Source of the DNA: DASWYB01 sp036405195
GTDB taxonomy: Bacteria; Patescibacteriota; UBA1384; 2-12-FULL-50-11; DASWYB01
Assembly (NCBI GenBank): GCA_036405195.1
Contig: DASWYB010000062.1
Location: 1 to 12,346, forward strand
Reading direction: 5' to 3'
DNA: 12,346 nucleotides
Position 1 is the stretch's first letter. Each line of letters opens with the position of its first letter. This document shows positions 1 to 5,098 of the stretch, piece by piece. Below the pieces are notes generated by a model that saw only the letters and a list, made by a program, of their open reading frames with translations, searched no databases and was not told the origin of the DNA. The translations under genes and the position numbers were made by a program.

Positions 1-1
1 C

Positions 2-334
2 GACATTCCGATCGTTGCGAAACTCTTTGATTTCCATAAAACCTTTCACGTGTATGTAGGGAAGTTCCCGAAGACAGATAAATATACCATTGGCCAGACT
101 ATCCAGAGCAACACCTTGCAACTCATTGAGCTGTCAATCGCCTGTACCCTCATGGACAACTACGCCAAGAAAGAACATTTAGCAATTGCAAACGGTAAAC
201 TTGACTTACTTAAGTTGCTTGTTCGCCTTGCCTTTGAGACCCGCGCACTTGACCAGAAGGCCTACCTCATCCTAGAAGGACAGCTCCAGGAAGCAGGTAG
301 AATGTTTGGCGGCTGGCTCCGAAGCTTACGGTAA
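2..334 (+). CDS. avd: DGR accessory protein, bAvd-like four-helix bundle (5' partial)
   Basis: The reading frame is open from the left edge (first full codon at 2), so the start lies outside the window; the GTG at 50 is internal. The 110 visible residues fit the bAvd / S23-like four-helix-bundle family: an FPK motif near the N-terminal side, then amphipathic helices, a leucine-rich segment ending in LLVRLAFE, and the typical C-terminal GRMFGGWL. In characterised DGRs, Avd forms a pentameric basic barrel that binds the reverse transcriptase and template RNA and is needed for mutagenic cDNA synthesis. The family resembles 23S rRNA intervening-sequence proteins, but the GGW ending and the TR 65 bp downstream favour Avd. 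The gene is convergent with the TR, which is unusual. The reverse transcriptase gene is not visible and may precede this gene. Confidence 0.85.
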   Translation, partial: DIPIVAKLFDFHKTFHVYVGKFPKTDKYTIGQTIQSNTLQLIELSIACTLMDNYAKKEHLAIANGKLDLLKLLVRLAFETRALDQKAYLILEGQLQEAGRMFGGWLRSLR

Positions 335-386
335 TAAAACTCCCTGCCATAGTCTGCCACAGTTAGGGCAACGTATCGACAGGGAG
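333..386 (-). terminator. terminator-like hairpin at the 3' end of the TR transcript
   Basis: A perfect 7-bp inverted repeat, CTCCCTG at 340-346 and CAGGGAG at 380-386, encloses a smaller inner pair (TGCC 355-358 with GGCA 367-370). Read on the - strand the stem is followed at once by TTTTATT (339-333), like an intrinsic terminator. It lies just downstream of the TR in the TR direction and would end a - strand TR RNA before it runs into avd. The structure could also be a recognition element for the RT-Avd complex. Confidence 0.5.
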
Positions 387-398
387 AAATGAAAATAG

Positions 399-526
399 TT
401 GCGACGAAACACGAACCGGTTGTCCGCATTCCACTGGTTGTCGGGATTGTCCCAATTGTTGTTCAACCAGGCCCCGTCCTCGTTCCGTTCCACGTTGAAG
501 AGGTTCGGGTTGCCGTTCGGATCCGC
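399..526 (-). repeat. DGR template repeat (TR)
   Basis: This 128-bp stretch aligns without gaps to 912-1039 (constant offset of 513). The two copies differ at 21 positions, and every one is an A in the TR coding (-) strand: 17 A to G, 3 A to C and 1 A to T in the VR. The TR coding strand has 35 adenines and 12 AAC/AAT codons; all 12 are changed in the VR. The final 21 bp of the coding-strand 3' end (399-419) are identical in both copies, as expected for an initiation-of-mutagenic-homing segment. The TR lies inside a 72-codon - strand frame (326-544) that starts with ATG and continues past the TR into a CPNCGR motif. I regard this frame as a by-product of the TR copy rather than a gene, though this is not certain. 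Confidence 0.93.
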
Positions 527-708
527 CTTTGCGAGAAACGCCATCCTACCACTGCCCCCTGAACGAAACGAAGGGGCTGTATTTTATTTGGCATCTGCAT
601 GCCTCAGCGTCGCTCACCAAGTAATTTCATTTTTTTGGTACCTATGTATCACGCTATTACCTGCCGGAGCGGGTAATACTCTGGATGTTATAAGCCCTGG
701 ATTTGGTA

Positions 709-730
709 GCTTGGGTCCGTAAACCCAAGC
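709..730. repeat. perfect 8-bp inverted repeat (hairpin)
   Basis: GCTTGGGT (709-716) and ACCCAAGC (723-730) are exact reverse complements separated by a 6-nt loop. No T-run follows on either strand, so a terminator is unlikely. It lies upstream of the TR in the TR direction and may fold within the TR RNA leader or act as a DNA cruciform. Confidence 0.6.
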
Positions 731-781
731 AATAGTCACCTACTACCTGGCAGGACTGTACCATATACGGGGTAAGTCGTC

Positions 782-813
782 AAAAAAAATAGTCGCGAGC
801 GCGCTTCGCGCGT
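782..813 (-). terminator. GC-rich hairpin with T8 tract, probable terminator of the target gene
   Basis: A GC-rich dyad at 794-813 can fold in two or three registers (for example GCGCG/CGCGC around a CTT loop, or CGCGA/TCGCG). On the - strand it is followed, after a few bases, by eight T's (789-782). It lies about 95 bp beyond the target gene's stop codon. The gap between stem and T-run is longer than ideal in some registers. Confidence 0.45.
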
Positions 814-835
814 AATCCAAAACAAAACCAAAACA

Positions 836-872
836 TCGCCTTAGCCAGCAGGCATCCCGTGAGGGAAGGCGA
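836..872. repeat. compact three-way-junction stem-loop downstream of the VR
   Basis: A perfect 7-bp outer stem, TCGCCTT (836-842) with AAGGCGA (866-872), encloses two small hairpins: GCC/GGC with loop AGCA (844-853) and CCC/GGG with loop GTGA (856-865). It starts 40 bp beyond the VR 3' end. Known DGRs often carry a hairpin or cruciform shortly downstream of the VR that raises retrohoming efficiency, and this is the natural candidate. On the - strand a U-rich stretch (835-818) follows, so it may also serve as a terminator of the target mRNA. Confidence 0.55.
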
Positions 873-907
873 ATCAAAAAGACAAACCGACCAAACTTAA
901 AACAGAA

Positions 908-2989
908 TTACTTGCGACGAAACACGAACCGGCTGCCCGCACTCCACTGGCCGTCGGGATCGTCCCAACTGCTGCTCAACCAGGCCCCGTCCTCGCGCCG
1001 CTCCACGCGGAAGAGGCCCGGGCGGCCGCCCGGAACCGCGATAGTCTTCATGGCTACATAGTTCCATTCATTCATCGGTTGTTCATGCTCGGGGTATTGT
1101 AAGCGGAAATGCGGACCGACTTCGGCCGGACAGATTTCTAAGCCAAGTTCTTCGGCTTTAGCATAAATCTGGGCTGTTGTTGCTCCACGCGGAAAACCAA
1201 TCGATGCAACAGTAGCAATAACGAGATTAGCTGGTTCAGGACGTTCAGCCGGTACGAATTCCTGGCTACGCAACATATGGCGAGCATAGTCTGAGATTTT
1301 AAAGCCTTTCGTTTTTAAATCTTGCTCTAATTCAGCGCCAGATTTACCACCAATTTCAATCGTCCGTTGGCGAATCTTATTTTCAGGGAAGGAGGTGTAA
1401 ATATGCTCGAGATTCTCGGGCAAGATGGTGAAGATACCAGGCACAAGTGGGCCGATATATGCCTTGGTATCCTGAGTAATGTCTTCGAACGAGTGGGCAA
1501 TATCTTCCGGTTGGCAGTCAAAGACAATTGGAGCGTCTTGGTCAGGATTACGTTCGGCACGAAGCTCGGCAATTCGTGGATCTCGGTCGTATCCAAAGCC
1601 TTCAATTGTGGAGTTGATTTCATAAAGAAAGACCAGATCGTCTTTATTAAGTTCATGTCCGGCCTTTGTTTTCTTTTCAATATAGGTAAGCATTTGCATA
1701 TCGTAGGCTTTTTTCTCGTAGGAAGCGCCGTCTGGAAATTCTTGCATCTTCGCCCGTACCACATCAGCAATATGGGGGTCTAAGTTTTGTTCGGCAGCAA
1801 TGCCACGAACTTCACCGATTCTGTCTTGCTCCATCCGGATAGCCGCCCGAGGCACGTGAGCAACGGCTGGCTGGCCTTGGCGCTTATTTAAAAGTTCATC
1901 TCGTGAATAGGTATAATAAACGTAAAAATCTCCAGCTTCGAGCTGAGCTCGTGCGGTTGATTCGCCTGCCGTACACCAACCTGTCCCGTGGCCTTGGAGA
2001 GACTCAACGAGCGGCGTTGCATCTGAGCCTTGCTCGTATTTAACCCATTCACCGTCGGTAATGAGCAGTTCATTTTCTTCCGCCGGCGTGACTTTTTCCA
2101 ACGCCCAAACATAAAGTTTGGCAAAGTCGCTCTCTTGCAGCAACGAGCGCAGTTCACTGCGACTTTCTTCGGGGATAGCAAGGCTACCGCTTACGATTCT
2201 TTCTTGTTCTTGAACAAGGTTACTGATCTGTGCTTCTGTTTCCTCAATTTTGAGAGTAATCTCGCTTGCTTCAGCTTCAAGCCCCTGCTTCTCGAGTGTT
2301 CGGTATTCGCCTCGCAAGCGCTTGAGTTCATTCTTTTTCTGCTTTAGCTGTTCGGTTACTTCAGCATATTCAGAGCCTTGTCGTTTCTCCAGTGCATCGA
2401 GAACGTAGGCTAAGGCTTCACGGTCAAGGTCGGGAAAGGGAGCTGTCGTTCCCTTATCGCGTTTGGCAAAGGCGTGGCGTTCTTTATCATAGGTGCTCAT
2501 CCCTAGTACGCCGCGCACGGCAAAATACTTGAGCCACATGGGATAGATGGCATCATCGGAAGCTAAATAGTCAACCCATTTATCTAAACTTGATTCTTGG
2601 TCGGCGATGATGATCTCGGTACCTTGCCGTCGCATTTCCTCACTTACTTCGATATCGCCATGCCCCATCTCACGAGCCATCCTGCGTTGCGTTTCCCAGT
2701 AGCTTTCTGGAATTTCATCACTTTTGATGACGAACTTATCATGGAGAACGCGCTTGAGTGCTTCGAGGCCACGTTGGCGTTTTTCCGGCTCGTCACGGTT
2801 GGTAAGCTCGCTGAAACGATCGAGATAATTCTGGATCCGTTCGCTGGGATTCTGGGGAAGCTGACCATCTACATGGTGTTCCGTCCGCTCTGCAGCACTT
2901 TGAACCTCCGGCTTGTTATGCAAGTCGTATTTTTGCTTAAGAAAATCTGTTCCTGATTCAATAGCCATATGTCCCTCTGTTGCTACCAT
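908..2989 (-). CDS. DGR target protein, large cytoplasmic hypothetical with C-terminal variable domain
   Basis: The 693-residue frame has no signal peptide or membrane segment. An in-frame ATG at 2968 (686 aa) is preceded by AGAGGGAC and may be the real start. Residues 1-200 are charged and helical; 207-266 form a likely coiled coil; near 333-345 is a conserved-looking GHGTGWCTAGEST segment followed by an FYVYYT strand, resembling motifs of PcfJ-like mobile-element proteins (weak). Around 590-640 is a small domain with GATTAQIYAKAEELGLEICP; the last ~50 residues form the Trp/Gly-rich variable domain, which fits the C-type-lectin-like or similar ligand-binding fold of other DGR targets. I recall the overall architecture as recurrent in CPR mobile islands, but no function is established. 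Lack of an export signal means the diversified surface probably faces a cytoplasmic partner, unless export is non-classical. It follows the replication-relaxation gene by 25 bp (46 bp to the second ATG), probably co-transcribed. Confidence 0.9.
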   Translation of the reverse strand: MVATEGHMAIESGTDFLKQKYDLHNKPEVQSAAERTEHHVDGQLPQNPSERIQNYLDRFSELTNRDEPEKRQRGLEALKRVLHDKFVIKSDEIPESYWETQRRMAREMGHGDIEVSEEMRRQGTEIIIADQESSLDKWVDYLASDDAIYPMWLKYFAVRGVLGMSTYDKERHAFAKRDKGTTAPFPDLDREALAYVLDALEKRQGSEYAEVTEQLKQKKNELKRLRGEYRTLEKQGLEAEASEITLKIEETEAQISNLVQEQERIVSGSLAIPEESRSELRSLLQESDFAKLYVWALEKVTPAEENELLITDGEWVKYEQGSDATPLVESLQGHGTGWCTAGESTARAQLEAGDFYVYYTYSRDELLNKRQGQPAVAHVPRAAIRMEQDRIGEVRGIAAEQNLDPHIADVVRAKMQEFPDGASYEKKAYDMQMLTYIEKKTKAGHELNKDDLVFLYEINSTIEGFGYDRDPRIAELRAERNPDQDAPIVFDCQPEDIAHSFEDITQDTKAYIGPLVPGIFTILPENLEHIYTSFPENKIRQRTIEIGGKSGAELEQDLKTKGFKISDYARHMLRSQEFVPAERPEPANLVIATVASIGFPRGATTAQIYAKAEELGLEICPAEVGPHFRLQYPEHEQPMNEWNYVAMKTIAVPGGRPGLFRVERREDGAWLSSSWDDPDGQWSAGSRFVFRRK
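912..1039 (-). repeat. DGR variable repeat (VR) at the 3' end of the target gene
   Basis: This is the gap-free 128-bp partner of 399-526. It encodes residues 651 to the C-terminus of the 693-codon target frame. Fifteen codons differ from the TR and 14 change the amino acid. The twelve TR asparagines became Gly (3), Arg (3), Ser (5) and Asp (1); in addition one Asp became Val, one Asp became Gly and one Glu codon changed silently. Scaffold residues such as EDGAWL and RFVFRR are unchanged. Upstream of 1039 similarity to the TR stops; downstream of 912 the VR has its TAA stop whereas the TR reads on. Confidence 0.93.
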
Positions 2990-3014
2990 ACTAACACACT
3001 AATAAATGCGTTGG

Positions 3015-3803
3015 CTACTTGACGGATTCCCAAATCTCGCTAGTGACGCCTGCCTTCTTAACAAGTCCTTCATAGGTGAAGTAGAGATGGAGTCCTTCGG
3101 CGTCTTGTTCTTCGAGCAGTGTTTTGGTGAGTCGCTTGCAGTAAATCATGAGAGCCTTGGTTGGGCACATAACGTAAATATTGGGAAACGCCTCGCCTGT
3201 GGCATCCTCCCACTCGTTACTAGCATAGAACTCAAAATACTTCTTGATACGATTTCGCATTCGATATCTCGGTAAGGTGGTGTCAAAAACCGACAGGAGG
3301 AATCGGATCTTTTTCTTGGATTTGCCCGTGTATTTCGTAGCACAGAGTTGGAAGTCGAACTCAGTGAGAAAATGGAACGGCGACTCGGTGTCAGCTAAGT
3401 TACTTTCGGTCAGTAGGTCGTAGGATAGGATATTGCTGGTTTTGGCTTCAAGCTCAAGACAGATATCTGCAATCAAGATACAGCGCGAAATGAAAGATTC
3501 TTGGCGACTTTTCTCACGGTACAAGCGTTGGATGATTTCGGTACAACAATCGTCTTGGGTTTTGAGAAAACGAATACCGTTACTGCCAATATAATAAATT
3601 GCCGGCTTGGTATTCTCGCCAAAGTTGGTGGAGTAAATTCTTCCCACATAATCTTTTTCGTACAAATCACGAAGCCAATCGTTGATCCGTTTGTGATATT
3701 TATGCTTAAGAAAAGTTTGGATTTGAATGCGATTAAGAAAGCGGTATTTGTAGAGTAAGAGTAGGATGGCTTGTTGTTTGGTGGTTATTTTAGGAAGTTT
3801 CAT
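3015..3803 (-). CDS. replication-relaxation family protein (winged-helix)
   Basis: This 262-residue protein fits the Replic_Relax family in size and layout. The N-terminal ~85 residues look like a winged helix (ITTKQQAILLLLYKYRFLN, then QIQTFL, LRDLYEKDYVGRIY and a YYIGSNGIRFL wing). The middle and C-terminal parts are an alpha/beta region with a basic stretch (TGKSKKKIRFLL) and a YVMCPTKALMIYCKRL segment. Members are found on plasmids and integrated elements, where they are thought to act near the relaxase or in replication control. There is no relaxase here, so the role is inferred only from the family. It is first in a likely two-gene operon with the DGR target. No clear Shine-Dalgarno precedes the ATG. 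A TATAAC hexamer lies about 65 bp upstream without a good -35. Confidence 0.75.
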   Translation of the reverse strand: MKLPKITTKQQAILLLLYKYRFLNRIQIQTFLKHKYHKRINDWLRDLYEKDYVGRIYSTNFGENTKPAIYYIGSNGIRFLKTQDDCCTEIIQRLYREKSRQESFISRCILIADICLELEAKTSNILSYDLLTESNLADTESPFHFLTEFDFQLCATKYTGKSKKKIRFLLSVFDTTLPRYRMRNRIKKYFEFYASNEWEDATGEAFPNIYVMCPTKALMIYCKRLTKTLLEEQDAEGLHLYFTYEGLVKKAGVTSEIWESVK

Positions 3804-4038
3804 GGTAGTGATGCGTTAGATTGAATTCGGTATGTGATGAATAGTTAAGTTGTTTAGTAAAGTTATACGTTCAGTAGATTAAAGAATGAGAAGTGAGCAG
3901 AGCTGAGATATAGAGAATACCAAACCCAACCTAAGCCATATATGTAAAGAAAGGTGTAACACTTTTCCACCTTCCAACCTGAAAACAAGCGATTTTCTGT
4001 GTCAGCTCTTTGATACACCCGCTGATACAATTATGCAA
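3804..4038. other. intergenic region upstream of the replication-relaxation gene
   Basis: I see no gene here. It is AT-rich next to the 3803 start and contains a small dyad (AAGGTG near 3950 with CACCTT about 11 bp later). It probably holds the promoter of the 3015-3803/908-2989 operon and ends at the candidate target duplication of the insertion sequence. Confidence 0.5.
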
Positions 4039-4084
4039 GCCCAACTCTTCCTATTTTAGCCCATTAGCCGTATACTAAGCCCGT

Positions 4085-4318
4085 ATGAAAAAGAAAAAAA
4101 CACAACCCAGTACCCCGCCCAATAAAGACGAGTTCTTTACGCTTTTGAATAAGGCAATCGACACACCCGACCCAGCAGTGAGTCAAAAAGCTGCGCCGAG
4201 TTCCGGTGGTTATACCGATACACAAACTCGTCCAAGTAAAACTGAAGATACTTCGGCGAAACGGCGTGGTACGTCCCGTCAATCGAACGTTTCACCTGAG
4301 ACCAAAAACCCTCAATAG
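4085..4318 (+). CDS. possible small antisense ORF at the IS 3' end
   Basis: A 77-codon frame starts at ATG 4085, outside the transposase gene, and runs antisense through its last ~180 bp. The first 17 or so codons (MKKKKTQPSTPPNKDEFF) are unique sequence; the remainder (Ser/Thr/Pro-rich) is forced by the transposase codons. A TATACT hexamer lies 8 bp before the ATG, which would give a leaderless transcript, but no good -35 is present (TTCCTA at 4048). It could be a real small protein, an antisense RNA that dampens transposase expression, or a chance frame. Confidence 0.25.
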   Translation: MKKKKTQPSTPPNKDEFFTLLNKAIDTPDPAVSQKAAPSSGGYTDTQTRPSKTEDTSAKRRGTSRQSNVSPETKNPQ

Positions 4319-5003
4319 TGTTGGTGTGGATTTTGCCTTTGACATACTGTTCTTTTTTATGATTGATTTGCTTGTGAGTATAACCCCATTTTTTAGCATT
4401 ATAGTAACTTGAGTAAGTGTCGGTCATCAGCTCACTGCCGAACTTGACGTGTTTACGCATCAATGGCTTGATGGTGTAGACAGCCGTATCTACGGTTACT
4501 TCGGCTCGCGCTTCGCCACCACGTTGGACCACACCAACTACGGGCATTTTACCAACCGCGCCTCGGCCGGTAATCCCTTTCTTGCGGCCGCCAACATACA
4601 TTTCATCCATCTCAACCGTACCCTCGAGTTGAGTGGTAGGTTGTTTCATAAGTTCGCGGATTTTATAGGCAATGCGCCAGGCGCATTTATATGTAACCCC
4701 TAAGTGACGTTCCAGCTCTTTCGCGGAGACGCCGTTTTTAGATTGAGAGGCAAGATAGAGAGCATAAAACCAGAGCGTAAGCTTTGTCGGGGATTTGTGA
4801 AAAATAGAGCCAGCTGTGGGATGGAGTTGGTGGCTACACCACGCACAAGCAAAGCACTTTCGCTTAGCAACACGGTAGAATCCGGTCTTGCCGCACTTCG
4901 GGCAAACAGGGTCACTTCCATACTTACGGCGAAAGATATACGTCAAGCATGCATTGTCATCTGGAAAGTCAGCCTGAAAGTGCTTGATTGTGTACTTGTT
5001 CAT
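4137..5003 (-). CDS. IS1595-family transposase (ISXO2-like)
   Basis: The protein moves the insertion sequence by DDE-type DNA cleavage and strand transfer. Numbering from the ATG at 5018 (293 aa), it has an N-terminal zinc ribbon (CPKC at 39-42, CAWC at 58-61), a helix-turn-helix-like region (about 95-125) and an ISXO2-like catalytic domain. Candidate catalytic residues are D138 (VEMDEMYVGG), D200 (LMTDTYSSY), N233 (HTNTIEGFW) and K243 (QVKR), matching the DDNK variant of the family. I prefer the ATG at 5003, which gives the usual MNKYTIKHF start and 288 aa. The frame is full length and intact, so the element may be active. It is the only gene of the element on this strand. Confidence 0.93.
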   Translation of the reverse strand: MNKYTIKHFQADFPDDNACLTYIFRRKYGSDPVCPKCGKTGFYRVAKRKCFACAWCSHQLHPTAGSIFHKSPTKLTLWFYALYLASQSKNGVSAKELERHLGVTYKCAWRIAYKIRELMKQPTTQLEGTVEMDEMYVGGRKKGITGRGAVGKMPVVGVVQRGGEARAEVTVDTAVYTIKPLMRKHVKFGSELMTDTYSSYYNAKKWGYTHKQINHKKEQYVKGKIHTNTIEGFWSQVKRSIDGTYHAVSPKYLQFYLDEFVYRYNHRNSAQLFDSLLGRVCRLPYSKA

Positions 5004-5062
5004 ATATCTACCGTACATCCAGGCATACTTGCCGTCAAGGGATAGTTGCCTTTTTATGCAAC

Positions 5063-5090
5063 ATGACAGGTACGGCCAGTCTGTTATAAT
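5063..5090 (+). promoter_or_regulatory. mutS promoter, predicted leaderless start
   Basis: ATGACA (5063-5068) and TATAAT (5085-5090) are separated by 16 bp, five of six and six of six matches to the sigma-70-type consensus. The mutS ATG is only 8 bp beyond the -10 hexamer, so transcription should begin at or within a base or two of the start codon. No Shine-Dalgarno is present. The -35 hexamer begins 2 bp after the candidate IS target duplication. Confidence 0.7.
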
Positions 5091-5098
5091 ACCTGCGT

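Larger units (their letters stand above)
545..907. other. non-coding TR-VR spacer rich in inverted repeats
   Basis: No convincing gene lies here. A + strand frame (399-722) crosses it but is the antisense of the TR and has no recognisable protein. The spacer holds three strong dyad structures, listed separately (709-730, 782-813, 836-872). If the TR RNA is a - strand transcript, its promoter should be here. TATAAC-like hexamers occur on the - strand (around 693-688), but without a good -35 partner, so I do not assign a promoter. Confidence 0.6.
4031..5061 (-). mobile_element. IS1595-family (ISXO2-like) insertion sequence with candidate 8-bp target duplication
   Basis: The transposase gene is bracketed by two direct copies of TTATGCAA (4031-4038 and 5054-5061), leaving a ~1015-bp element (4039-5053). 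IS1595-family elements typically make 8-bp target duplications, and this size fits a one-gene member. The inward-facing ends are only loosely related: CAACTCTTCC at the left and CAACTATCCC at the right, two bases out of register. The exact tips are therefore uncertain. Confidence 0.6.

Noticed and set aside
399..722. + strand frame of 107 codons across the TR and spacer
   Set aside because: It is the antisense of the TR, continues through hairpin-rich spacer and resembles no protein family; its length follows from the biased TR composition.
545..907. tRNA or other known structured RNA gene in the spacer
   Set aside because: The dyads do not form a cloverleaf with a T-loop (TTCRA) or a CCA end, and I do not recognise any riboswitch family.
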